The notes under the pieces: model-generated
What the model was told of the DNA's origin: nothing
What the model saw: the letters and a program-made list of their open reading frames with translations, nothing else
Databases searched by the model: none
Shown: one piece after another, positions 1 through 5,683 of the stretch
How the letters are laid out: every line of letters begins with the position of its first letter
Position numbering within the stretch: position 1 is the stretch's first letter
Assembly (NCBI GenBank): GCA_000436735.1
Contig: FR887115.1
Location: 15,908-22,194 of the forward strand
From: Firmicutes bacterium CAG:170
GTDB taxonomy: Bacteria > Bacillota > Clostridia > Oscillospirales > Oscillospiraceae
Direction of reading: 5' to 3'
DNA length: 6,287 bases
Made by a program: the position numbers and the translations under genes

Positions 1-1013
1 TGCTGGTGATCCGGCTGGAGGAGGAAAAAAGCCGTCCGCTGGCGCTGAACGGCTATGCCTATCCCTTCGTAAGCCCGGCGGTGCTGCGCGGTATTTTGCC
101 CTACGCGGGCTACCTCGTGCCGTTTACATACGGGATCACCGCGCAGGGCGGGCTGTTCGACCTGAACGACACGGAGCTGCTCGCGCTGGCGGAGGAGTAC
201 GGAACGATGCCGCTGATGCACCTGTCCACGCTGATGGAGAACGGGAGCTTTTCGAGCCTGCGGGCGGAGGAGGTGCTGCTCGACCCGGAAAAGGCAGAGA
301 AATTGATCGAGGAGACGGCGCGGACGATGCAGCGCAAGGGCTACGCGGGCGTGGATGTGGACTTCGAGTTTCTGGGCGCACCGCTGGCCGAGGCGTATGC
401 CGATTTTGTCGGCGCGCTGCGGCAGACGGTCTCGCGCCTCGGCGGGATCGTGATCGCGGCGCTTGCGCCCAAAACCTCCGCCGATCAGCCCGGTATCCTC
501 TACGAGGGCCATGATTACGCGAAGCTCGCGCGGAACGCCGACTATGTGCTGGTGATGTCCTATGAATGGGGCTACACCTACGGCCCGCCGATGGCGGTCG
601 CGCCGCTGGCAGCAGTCCGGCGCGTGCTGGACTACGCGGTCTCGGAGATGCCGCCGGAGAAAATCTTCATGGGCTTCCCGAACTACGCCTACGACTGGAC
701 GCTGCCGTATCAGGTGGGCAGCACGCGCGCGGAGCTGATCGGGAACGAGGCGGCGGTGCAGCTCGCGGTGCGCGTCGGCGCGGAGATCCGCTTCGATGAG
801 ACGGCGCAGACGCCGTGGTTCACATATACCGGCTCGGACGGACAGGTACACGAGGTCTGGTTCGAGGACCCGCGCAGCTGCCTTGCGAAGTTCCGTCTCC
901 CGGCGGAATATGGGCTGCACGGGCTGGGCGTGTGGAATTTCATGCGGCCGTTCACGGCGGCGTTCAGTCTGATGAATTACCTGTTCCGGCTGGGAGAGTC
1001 TGTGGATAACTGA
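1..1013 (+). CDS. Spore-type glycoside hydrolase family 18 protein (YaaH/SleL-like), 5'-truncated by the window
   Basis: The frame is open at the left edge, so this is the C-terminal part of a longer protein. The first residues (LVIRLEEE) look like the end of a LysM repeat, as expected for LysM-GH18 proteins. Numbering from the GTG at 6, NGYAYPF (15-21) opens the GH18 barrel. GYAGVDVDFEF (112-122) is the active-site strand, with Glu121 the expected general acid; the first Asp of the classical DxxDxDxE is absent, as is common in this subfamily. MSYEWGYTYGPPMAVAP (184-200), GFPNYAYDW (223-231) and GLGVWNFMRPF (306-316) match the remaining conserved blocks. Family members hydrolyse N-acetylglucosamine linkages, and SleL/YaaH act on spore cortex peptidoglycan or sit in the spore coat or cortex, so a sporulation or germination role is inferred. 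The C-terminus looks complete, with TGA at 1011-1013. It could instead be a vegetative wall chitinase-like enzyme, but the YaaH-type motifs make that less likely. Confidence 0.92.
   Translation, partial: LVIRLEEEKSRPLALNGYAYPFVSPAVLRGILPYAGYLVPFTYGITAQGGLFDLNDTELLALAEEYGTMPLMHLSTLMENGSFSSLRAEEVLLDPEKAEKLIEETARTMQRKGYAGVDVDFEFLGAPLAEAYADFVGALRQTVSRLGGIVIAALAPKTSADQPGILYEGHDYAKLARNADYVLVMSYEWGYTYGPPMAVAPLAAVRRVLDYAVSEMPPEKIFMGFPNYAYDWTLPYQVGSTRAELIGNEAAVQLAVRVGAEIRFDETAQTPWFTYTGSDGQVHEVWFEDPRSCLAKFRLPAEYGLHGLGVWNFMRPFTAAFSLMNYLFRLGESVDN
1001..1009 (-). promoter_or_regulatory. Perfect DnaA-box 9-mer (minus orientation)
   Basis: TGTGGATAA is the exact reverse complement of the DnaA-box consensus TTATCCACA. 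It overlaps the last codons (Val-Asp-Asn) of the GH18 gene and faces a second perfect box 29 bp away. That the sequence matches is certain; that DnaA binds here is inferred. Confidence 0.6.
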
Positions 1014-1031
1014 GCAGATTTCCTGCTTTTC
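1013..1031 (+). terminator. Possible weak terminator hairpin after the GH18 gene
   Basis: AGCAG (1013-1017) pairs with CTGCT (1023-1027) around a 5-nt loop and is followed by TTTCTC. The stem is short, so termination here would be weak. It sits inside the larger inverted repeat formed by the two DnaA boxes. Confidence 0.3.
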
Positions 1032-1038
1032 TCAACAT

Positions 1039-1047
1039 TTATCCACA
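1039..1047 (+). promoter_or_regulatory. Perfect DnaA-box 9-mer (plus orientation)
   Basis: TTATCCACA matches the DnaA consensus exactly. With flanking bases, 999-1009 and 1039-1049 form an 11-bp perfect inverted repeat. A two-mismatch relative, TTGTCCACG, lies at 1160-1168 next to the ribosome binding site of the SLH gene. Confidence 0.6.
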
Positions 1048-1082
1048 GAATATCACAGCTTTTGCACAGGAAAGACGGCTTC

Positions 1083-1101
1083 GTTACAATTATGTTACAA
1101 T
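1083..1101 (+). promoter_or_regulatory. Direct repeat TTACAA-N5-TTACAA, candidate activator site
   Basis: GTTACAAT occurs at 1083-1090 and again at 1094-1101, an 11-bp period of one helical turn. The second TTACAA ends 14 bp before the -35 hexamer. The same arrangement precedes the SLH gene at 5807. Tandem hexamers with a 5-bp gap are typical of OmpR/PhoP-family response regulators; assignment to that class is inferred. Confidence 0.5.
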
Positions 1102-1114
1102 CCCGCGCAGACCC

Positions 1115-1143
1115 TTGCGCTTCCGGCCCGGACTGCTTATACT
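1115..1143 (+). promoter_or_regulatory. Sigma-A-type promoter of the SLH gene
   Basis: The -35 is TTGCGC (1115-1120), the spacer 17 bp and the -10 TATACT (1138-1143). Transcription would begin near 1150, about 35 nt before the ATG at 1185. The weak -35 fits an activator-dependent promoter, and the tandem TTACAA motif lies just upstream. Confidence 0.6.
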
Positions 1144-1184
1144 GGAAAAAACGGCAGGATTGTCCACGAAAGGAGGGGCCGGGA

Positions 1185-2396
1185 ATGAAGAGGCTTTTTT
1201 ACACGATGCTGGCGGTATGCCTGCTCGTGCTGCTGGCGCTGCCGGCAGGCGCTGCGGAGCGGGATACGGCGTTCTCGGATCAGGCCGAGATCCGCAACGG
1301 CTATGCGGTGCAGATGCTGGTGGAGCTGGAGCTGATCGGCGGATATAAGGACGGAAGCTTCCGGCCCGGCGAGCCGATCACCCGTGCGGAGACGGCGAAG
1401 CTGATCGCGTTTTTCTGCACGGATACGCCCGAGCCTGCCTCGTGGGTCTCCTTTGCGGATACGAACGACAGCTGGGCGAAGGATTATATTGCCTATTGCG
1501 CCGGCGAGGGCATCGTCGGCGGCTCCGGCGGACTGTTCCGTCCGAAGGACAATGTGACGGCGCAGGAGCTGGCCAAGATGCTGCTGGCGGCGGTGGGCTT
1601 CGATGCCTCGCGCTATACCGGCGCGGGCTGGGCTGCGCGCGTCAATGCCGATGCCGAGGAAAACGGCGTTTACCACAGCTTTACGGGACGGTACGACGAG
1701 CCGGTGACGCGCGACGACGCCTGTCTGCTCATTTATAACGCGATGCAGTGCCCGGCGACGGACGGCACGGCAAGATATGTGCTCGACGAGCTGATGAATC
1801 CCAAGACCTATCTGGAGGAGCGCTTCGGCGCGGTGCGCTATACGGCGGTGCTGACCGGGAACGAGTGCGCCGATCTGACGCAGACGGACGCGGCGCTGAA
1901 AAAGGGCGTGACCAAGCTGGAGGGGCACAAGGAGTTCGCCGTGTCCACGGGCCTCGGTCTGGTCGGACACCGGGTGGATATCTACCTCCGGAACGGCCGC
2001 CTGCTCGGAACGCCTGCGGAATCGGTCACGGAGCGTTCGCTGACTGTGATGGACGCGGGAAGGCTGGAGGAGCGCTGCGCGGAGGCGGGCTTGACGCTCG
2101 ACGCGGCGACGCAGTATTATCTCGATTACAACGCTGCGGACGCGGGCGTGCTGAGTGAGCTGCCCTACGGCGCGGTCGTGACGGTGATCGACTATGACGG
2201 CGACGGCGTGATCGACGCCGTGCTCGTGCTGCGCTGCGCGGACGGAACGGTCACAGAGGCGGAGCCTCTGAGCGTGCGCAGCAGCATCGGAAACGGCTGG
2301 GCAAAAGCGTTTTCCGATTCCGGCGCGCTGACGGCCGGAGAGGACGTCCGCTGCGCGGATATCTGCGGCGTGACGTATGTGCTGCCGCTGCAATAA
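1185..2396 (+). CDS. Secreted SLH-domain (S-layer homology) protein with acidic EF-hand-like loop
   Basis: The 403-aa start at 1185 is preferred: AAAGGAGG (1169-1176) lies 8 nt before it, the promoter ends at 1143, and the reading begins with a signal peptide (KR, then a hydrophobic stretch, then ALPAGAA at 18-24). The ATG at 1062 lies upstream of the promoter. SLH domains anchor proteins non-covalently to secondary cell-wall polymer. SLH1 spans about 30-77, with GYKDGSFRP (53-61) and ITRAE (65-69). SLH2 spans about 88-137, with FRPKDNVTAQELAKML. A degenerate third spans about 149-188, with VTRDDA. The rest (about 190-403) is a region I do not recognise; DYDGDGVID (336-344) resembles a calcium-binding loop. 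It is a probable cell-surface protein, but its specific activity is unknown. Its N-terminal layout parallels the gene at 5807, with very different codon use (GCG alanine, CGC/CGG arginine). It is monocistronic, with a terminator 7 bp after the stop. Confidence 0.9.
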   Translation: MKRLFYTMLAVCLLVLLALPAGAAERDTAFSDQAEIRNGYAVQMLVELELIGGYKDGSFRPGEPITRAETAKLIAFFCTDTPEPASWVSFADTNDSWAKDYIAYCAGEGIVGGSGGLFRPKDNVTAQELAKMLLAAVGFDASRYTGAGWAARVNADAEENGVYHSFTGRYDEPVTRDDACLLIYNAMQCPATDGTARYVLDELMNPKTYLEERFGAVRYTAVLTGNECADLTQTDAALKKGVTKLEGHKEFAVSTGLGLVGHRVDIYLRNGRLLGTPAESVTERSLTVMDAGRLEERCAEAGLTLDAATQYYLDYNAADAGVLSELPYGAVVTVIDYDGDGVIDAVLVLRCADGTVTEAEPLSVRSSIGNGWAKAFSDSGALTAGEDVRCADICGVTYVLPLQ

Positions 2397-2402
2397 GAAA
2401 GG

Positions 2403-2437
2403 AAGCCCGGAGGCGAATGCCTTCGGGCTTGGTTTTT
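2403..2437 (+). terminator. Rho-independent terminator of the SLH gene
   Basis: A 12-bp stem (2403-2414 with 2419-2430, one G-U pair) has a GAAT loop and is followed by GG and five T residues (2433-2437). It starts 7 bp after the TAA. Confidence 0.9.
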
Positions 2438-2540
2438 GCGCCGGAGGGCGCAGAATGCCTCCGGCGGCATACTTTTTTCTGGCTTGTCAGAAAAAAGTAT
2501 GCAAAAAAGAGATGCTGGGGACGCGAATAGCGCTTCGCGC
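2437..2540 (+). repeat. Inverted structured repeat, arm 1
   Basis: Arm 1 follows the SLH terminator and reads in the same direction as that gene. In order it contains a short GCGCC/GGCGC hairpin (2438-2451), the long 15-bp hairpin at 2467-2502, an A-rich segment, and a CGCGAA/TTCGCG hairpin (2522-2539). It aligns with the reverse complement of 2926-3029 over 105 columns with two single-base gaps and about 73 % identity (counted by hand). Confidence 0.75.
2467..2502 (+). repeat. 15-bp perfect palindromic hairpin in arm 1
   Basis: Positions 2467-2481 (GCATACTTTTTTCTG) pair perfectly with 2488-2502 around the 6-nt loop GCTTGT. The A-run after the stem means it is not a standard terminator in the + direction. 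In the reverse direction the stem carries T-runs but no clean 3' T-tract. Confidence 0.85.
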
Positions 2541-2571
2541 CTGAGCCTCTAACCTTTGGCCTTTTTTGCTT

Positions 2572-2620
2572 GGCCCGTTTCTCTTCCGCAACCGATAGAG
2601 ACTGCGGAGCAGAAACGGCC
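2572..2620 (+). repeat. Two-part hairpin in the central segment
   Basis: The outer stem pairs 2572-2582 (GGCCCGTTTCT) with 2611-2620 (AGAAACGGCC), leaving one bulged C. The inner stem is TCCGCA (2585-2590) with TGCGGA (2603-2608), separated from the outer stem by a 2x2 internal loop and closed by 12 nt. Its function is not known. Confidence 0.6.
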
Positions 2621-2642
2621 TGACCTCAAGTAGACCGCATTT

Positions 2643-2668
2643 GTAGGGGTCGATGCCCACATCGACCC
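2643..2668 (+). repeat. REP-like unit 1: GTAG plus 9-bp hairpin
   Basis: GTAG (2643-2646) is followed at once by stem GGGTCGATG (2647-2655), loop CCCA and stem CATCGACCC (2660-2668). A GTAG/GTGG tetranucleotide at the 5' foot of a short hairpin is the hallmark of REP sequences mobilised by RAYT (TnpA-REP) transposases. No RAYT gene is in this window. Confidence 0.7.
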
Positions 2669-2719
2669 AATAAAAATTACGAATTCGCCGAAGATTTTCG
2701 TAAAACAACATATTCTGCC
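2669..2719. repeat. 51-bp AT-rich spacer of the REP pair
   Basis: This lower-GC spacer holds a 7-bp inverted repeat, TTACGAA (2677-2683) with TTCGTAA (2697-2703), and the palindrome CGAATTCG (2680-2687). Together with the flanking units it gives a 103-bp BIME-like element, 2643-2745. Confidence 0.55.
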
Positions 2720-2745
2720 GGGACGATGTGGGCATCGTCCCCTAC
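2720..2745 (-). repeat. REP-like unit 2, inverted
   Basis: On the minus strand this reads GTAG (2745-2742), stem GGGACGATG, loop CCCA, stem CATCGTCCC. It matches unit 1 at 24 of 26 positions. The two differences lie opposite each other in the stem (T-A becomes A-T), so the hairpin is preserved. Confidence 0.7.
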
Positions 2746-2859
2746 GGCCCTCAATAGAACAAAGATTGTCCGAATTCCATACGTCAAATATTCAACGGGC
2801 GCAAACGGAACAACTCGCACTGAATATTGTGCGCTTGGGAAACCCGATCAGACGGCCCG

Positions 2860-2894
2860 ACCGAAGGGCGTTCCTTGCGGGACGCGCTTTCGGT
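2860..2894. repeat. Imperfect GC-rich hairpin
   Basis: Positions 2860-2874 (ACCGAAGGGCGTTCC) pair with 2879-2894 around TTGC, allowing G-U pairs and one bulge. It lies between the REP pair and arm 2. No role is apparent. Confidence 0.45.
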
Positions 2895-2925
2895 GAATGG
2901 TACGCAGAATCAAAATGCCTTTTCT

Positions 2926-3029
2926 GCGCGACAGCGCTATTTCGTTCTCCAGCGCCTCTTTTCTCCCCATCCTTTTCTGGCAAGACAGAAAAGAATGGGC
3001 CGTCGGAGACACACCGCGCCTTCGGCGCA
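2926..3029 (-). repeat. Inverted structured repeat, arm 2
   Basis: This is the divergent minus-strand copy of 2437-2540, starting about 23 bp after the queH stop and reading in the queH direction. On the minus strand it has a GCGCC-GAA-GGCGC hairpin and then the 14-pair hairpin at 2999-2966 with loop TCTTGC. The minus-strand fold has a G-U wobble where the plus strand would have a C-A mismatch, so the structure favours the minus (queH-sense) transcript. Confidence 0.75.
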
Positions 3030-3052
3030 TCCGAATGGGCCGCCGGAGGACC

Positions 3053-3598
3053 TCAGGGCAGAATTTTGGAGGGCTTCAGATAACGCTCCTGTTCGGAGAA
3101 CACGCAGCCGCAGTATTTCTGGATATAGAAGCCCAGCTCCCGTGCGCGGGTCTGGCCGTCGCGGAACATGGGGCGGAAGTCCTGATAATAGAACTGCACG
3201 TCGTATTCCTCGGCGGCGCGGTAGGCCACGTCGCGCATCAGCTCATGCTGCTGGTAGGGGCTGATAAAAAGCGAGGACGTGAAGGCGTCAAAGCCGCCCT
3301 CCTTCGCCATGCGCGCCGCCTCGAACAGGCGCATTTCATAGCATTTGACGCAGCGGCCGGAGATATCCTCCGCGACCGCGCGGACGAAGGGCCGCAGGCC
3401 GTAGTCGTCGCGCACCAGAAGCGGCAGCCCGATGGTTTTCGCGTACTCCTGCAAACAGTTGCGCCGGGCGCGGTACTCGGTGAAGGGATGGATATTCGGA
3501 TTATACCAGTAGCCGGTCAGGTCGATCCCGTCGGCGCGCAGCGCGTCGATGGGCATGTTTGCGCATGGCGCGCAGCAGATATGCATGAGAAGCTTCAT
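3053..3598 (-). CDS. queH: Epoxyqueuosine reductase QueH (DUF208 family)
   Basis: QueH reduces epoxyqueuosine to queuosine at the wobble base of tRNAs with GUN anticodons, the last step of cytosolic Q synthesis. It is a metalloenzyme unrelated in sequence to QueG. The 181-aa product has the family's cysteine set: HICCAPC (6-12), C83 and C86 in GRCVKCYEMRL, and KYCGC (161-165). Other family blocks are NPNIHPFTEY (33-42), SSLFISPYQQHE (108-119) and DFRPMFRDG (140-148). The first and middle cysteine pairs are expected iron-sulfur ligands. Start choice: the ATG at 3598 begins directly with the conserved MKLLMHICC. The alternative ATG at 3634 would add 12 Arg-rich residues and lies only about 5 nt from the predicted transcription start. 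The ribosome binding site is weak (a GGGGCG-like run about 6 nt upstream). It is divergent from ade and convergent with the SLH gene. No other queuosine gene is in view. Confidence 0.95.
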   Translation of the reverse strand: MKLLMHICCAPCANMPIDALRADGIDLTGYWYNPNIHPFTEYRARRNCLQEYAKTIGLPLLVRDDYGLRPFVRAVAEDISGRCVKCYEMRLFEAARMAKEGGFDAFTSSLFISPYQQHELMRDVAYRAAEEYDVQFYYQDFRPMFRDGQTRARELGFYIQKYCGCVFSEQERYLKPSKILP

Positions 3599-3616
3599 GA
3601 AAACGCCCCGTTTCCG

Positions 3617-3633
3617 TGCGCGCCGTGCGCGCA
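3617..3633 (-). other. Hairpin in the queH leader
   Basis: TGCGCGC, a 3-nt loop and GCGCGCA form a 7-bp stem in the roughly 40-nt queH leader, just upstream of the weak ribosome binding site. It could influence translation or mRNA stability. It does not match a preQ1 aptamer. Confidence 0.45.
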
Positions 3634-3645
3634 TTCTTTTCTGCC

Positions 3646-3674
3646 ATTATACCACACCGCACGCGGCTTGTCAC
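3646..3674 (-). promoter_or_regulatory. queH promoter (extended -10)
   Basis: On the minus strand the -35 is GTGACA (3674-3669), the spacer 17 bp and the -10 TATAAT (3651-3646), with TGG directly before it as an extended -10. The predicted start near 3639 supports translation from 3598. Confidence 0.7.
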
Positions 3675-3726
3675 GCGCACGGGCAAAACGGAAAAAAACT
3701 GCGGTTTAATTCGTTGAATTTGAACA

Positions 3727-3755
3727 TGGACAGAAACGGCGAACAGTGCTATAAT
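3727..3755 (+). promoter_or_regulatory. ade promoter (extended -10)
   Basis: The -35 is TGGACA (3727-3732), the spacer 17 bp and the -10 TATAAT (3750-3755), preceded by TGC (extended -10). A small inverted repeat, AATTC-GTT-GAATT (3708-3720), ends 6 bp before the -35. The predicted leader is about 47 nt. Confidence 0.75.
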
Positions 3756-3808
3756 CTCTGCTAATATAAGCCACAAGAATTGCTTAACACGAAAGGACGG
3801 ATCTTACA

Positions 3809-5545
3809 ATGGCGGCTCCCATGGAAAGCTATGCAGGAAAAATTCAGAGAAAGCTGCTGAAAAAGCAGCGCGTGATCGAGGCGGCCTCCGGCCGGGAAAA
3901 GGCCGATCTGGTGCTCAAGAACGCGACCTATGTGAATGTATTCTCCAATGAGCTGCGTACCTGCGATATCGCGGTTGCAAACGGCCTGATCGTCGGCATG
4001 GGCGAATATGAGGGCGAACAGGAGCTGGACATGACCGGCAAGATCGTTTGCCCAGGCTTCGTCGATGCGCACATCCATCTCGAGTCGAGTCTTGTTTCTC
4101 CGCGTGAATTTGCGAAGGCCGTCCTGCCGCACGGCACGACCACCGTCATTACCGACCCCCACGAGATCACCAACGTCATGGGCACCGACGGCATCGACTA
4201 CATGTTCCAGGCCACCGAGGGCCTGCCGATCGACGTGCGGTTCATGCTGCCGTCCTGCGTTCCGGCGACGCCGATGGACGAATCCGGCGCAAACCTTGAC
4301 TACCGCGCCATCGACTCGTTCTACGACTACCCCAGAGTGCAGGGTCTGGCGGAAATGATGAACGCCTACGGCGTCATTCACAACGACGCGGAGGTCGTCT
4401 CGAAGATCATCGCCTCGCAGGCGCACCACAAGAAGATCGACGGTCACGCGCCGGGCCTGACGGGCAAGGATCTTGACACCTACATCGCCGCGGGCGTCTA
4501 CTCCGACCACGAGTGCTCCGACATCGAGGACGCGCTGGCAAAGCTCCGCCGCGGCCAGTTCATCATGATCCGCGAGGGCACCGCCGCCCGCAATCTCGAG
4601 GCGCTGGCGCCGCTGCTCACGCCGCAGTACGCCGACCGCTGCATGTTCTGCACCGACGACAAGCACCCGAGCGACCTGCTCGAAAAGGGCCACATCGACT
4701 ATATCTGCCGCGAGGCCATCAACAAATACGGCGTCGATCCGATCATCGCCGTCAAGGCCGCCTGCCATCACGCCTCGCGCTACTTCCTGCTCAACAACCG
4801 CGGCGCCATCGCGCCCGGCTATCTGGCCGACTTCGCCATCATCGACAATTTCAAGGATTTCAACGTGGAAATGGTCTTTAAGAAGGGCGTGCTGTACTAT
4901 GACCACGGCCAGCTGAAGGACTTCCCGAAGCCGCAGATCGAGGAGTATCTCGACCAGCGCGCCCACGACACCTTCCACGTCACGCCGCTGACGGAGGAGG
5001 ACTTCCGCGACGTGCGTCCGCGCGCGGTCATCGGCATGGTCCCCGGCGAGATCGTCACCACCGACAACGGCTACGCCGACAAGGTGGACACGGAGAAGGA
5101 CATTCTCAAGATCGCCGTCGTCGAGCGGCACAAGAATACGCACCATATCGGCCTCGGCTATATTCAGGGCTACGGCCTGAAATCCGGCGCGGTCGCAACG
5201 TCGATCTCCCACGACTCGCATAACATCATCGTCGTCGGCACGAACTCGAAGGATATGGCCTTTGCGGTCAACCGCATCGTGGAGAATCACGGCGGCATCG
5301 TCGTGACGGAGAACGAGCAGGTAAAGAGCGAGCTGGTGCTGGAGCTGGCCGGTATCATGAGCGACTCGCCGCTGGTCGAGGTCAATGAAAAGCTCGAGGC
5401 CGCCAAGGACGCCGCGCACGCGCTGGGCGTCGGCCACGGCATCGACCCGTTCATGACGCTGAGCTTCATGGCGCTGCCCGTCATCCCGACGCTGCGCATC
5501 ACCACGCGCGGCATCATCGACGTCGTCACGCAGCAGTACATCTAA
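3809..5545 (+). CDS. ade: Adenine deaminase
   Basis: This cytosolic amidohydrolase-superfamily enzyme converts adenine and water to hypoxanthine and ammonia in purine salvage. The 578 aa is the usual family length (about 580, as in Bacillus AdeC). The metal-site motifs are intact: DAHIHLESS (86-94, His88 and His90), ITDPHEITNVMG (114-125, His118/Glu119), DGHAPG (211-216, His213), YSDHECSD (231-238, His234) and CTDDKHPSD (281-289, Asp283/Asp284). REGTAARNLE (255-264) and RGAIAPGYLADFAIID (331-346) complete the catalytic domain. The C-terminal adenine-deaminase domain ends with GHGIDPFMTLSFMALPVIP (542-560). The start at 3809 has AAAGGA (3792-3797) 11 nt upstream, a slightly long spacing. It has its own promoter and is not in an operon with either neighbour. 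Codons end mostly in C or G. No truncation or frameshift is seen. Confidence 0.98.
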   Translation: MAAPMESYAGKIQRKLLKKQRVIEAASGREKADLVLKNATYVNVFSNELRTCDIAVANGLIVGMGEYEGEQELDMTGKIVCPGFVDAHIHLESSLVSPREFAKAVLPHGTTTVITDPHEITNVMGTDGIDYMFQATEGLPIDVRFMLPSCVPATPMDESGANLDYRAIDSFYDYPRVQGLAEMMNAYGVIHNDAEVVSKIIASQAHHKKIDGHAPGLTGKDLDTYIAAGVYSDHECSDIEDALAKLRRGQFIMIREGTAARNLEALAPLLTPQYADRCMFCTDDKHPSDLLEKGHIDYICREAINKYGVDPIIAVKAACHHASRYFLLNNRGAIAPGYLADFAIIDNFKDFNVEMVFKKGVLYYDHGQLKDFPKPQIEEYLDQRAHDTFHVTPLTEEDFRDVRPRAVIGMVPGEIVTTDNGYADKVDTEKDILKIAVVERHKNTHHIGLGYIQGYGLKSGAVATSISHDSHNIIVVGTNSKDMAFAVNRIVENHGGIVVTENEQVKSELVLELAGIMSDSPLVEVNEKLEAAKDAAHALGVGHGIDPFMTLSFMALPVIPTLRITTRGIIDVVTQQYI

Positions 5546-5580
5546 GCCCGGAAGGGCGGCCTGCCGAATTGCGCGGTGCT

Positions 5581-5618
5581 GCCGTTTCGCCGGAAGGGCC
5601 GGAACGCGCGGCGTTTTT
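5581..5618 (+). terminator. Probable terminator of ade
   Basis: A GC-rich imperfect hairpin, GCCG (5581-5584) with CGGC (5609-5612) and further bulged pairing inside, is followed by G and five T residues (5614-5618). The long stem is not clean, so confidence is moderate. Confidence 0.5.
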
Positions 5619-5665
5619 CCGTTTTCGCGCGGGCATGTCCCCGAATGTTACATAAACCCCGCTTT

Positions 5666-5683
5666 GTTACAATCAGATTACAA
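5666..5683 (+). promoter_or_regulatory. Direct repeat TTACAA-N5-TTACAA, candidate activator site
   Basis: TTACAA at 5667-5672 and 5678-5683 repeats at 11 bp and ends 14 bp before the -35, exactly as upstream of the SLH gene at 1185. Another TTACA at 5648-5652 lies 19 bp further up and is out of phase. Confidence 0.5.

Larger units (their letters stand above)
2397..3052. other. Gene-free, hairpin-rich region between convergent genes
   Basis: These 656 bp lie between the 3' ends of the SLH gene (+) and queH (-). Several open frames of 60-270 codons cross it, but none has a ribosome binding site or a recognisable protein. They run across the repeats, or into queH in antisense. The region holds the terminator, two inverted ~104-bp arms, a BIME-like REP pair and further hairpins, listed separately. 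No transposase, tRNA or CRISPR array is seen. Confidence 0.8.

Noticed and set aside
999..1168. Chromosomal replication origin
   Set aside because: Only two perfect DnaA boxes and one weak one, no AT-rich unwinding region, and no dnaA, dnaN, rpmH or gidA neighbours.
1062..1184. Upstream ATG extending the SLH protein by 41 residues
   Set aside because: It lies upstream of the promoter and would put a polar, Cys-containing segment before a standard signal peptide. The ATG at 1185 has an ideal Shine-Dalgarno.
1137..2393. 418-codon open frame antisense to the SLH gene
   Set aside because: His/Arg/Ala/Gln-rich shadow sequence with no recognisable domain. The forward frame has a signal peptide, SLH repeats, a promoter and a terminator.
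2487..2735. 82-codon minus-strand frame over the REP pair
   Set aside because: Its translation simply reads through palindromes; no start signal or homologous look.
2437..3029. Complete insertion sequence or CRISPR array
   Set aside because: No transposase frame lies between the arms and no target-site duplication is evident. The repeats are inverted hairpins, not regularly spaced direct repeats.
2766..3264. Overlapping plus-strand frames of 105 and 145 codons in the repeat region
   Set aside because: They cross hairpins and the queH 3' end, lack ribosome binding sites, and have low-complexity Arg/Pro/Ala-rich translations.
2897..3709. 270-codon plus-strand frame over arm 2 and queH
   Set aside because: Antisense to a well-conserved QueH and starts inside the repeat region. 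No support as a protein.
3599..3808. Riboswitch (preQ1 before queH, purine before ade)
   Set aside because: The predicted leaders are only about 40 and 47 nt and show none of the conserved aptamer segments. A purine aptamer plus expression platform would not fit.
3761..5437. 558-codon open frame antisense to adenine deaminase
   Set aside because: Composition is an artefact (mostly Val, Asp, Arg, Leu, Ala) of reading a C/G-ending coding frame backwards. It has no motif or ribosome binding site, and it covers a gene with intact catalytic motifs.
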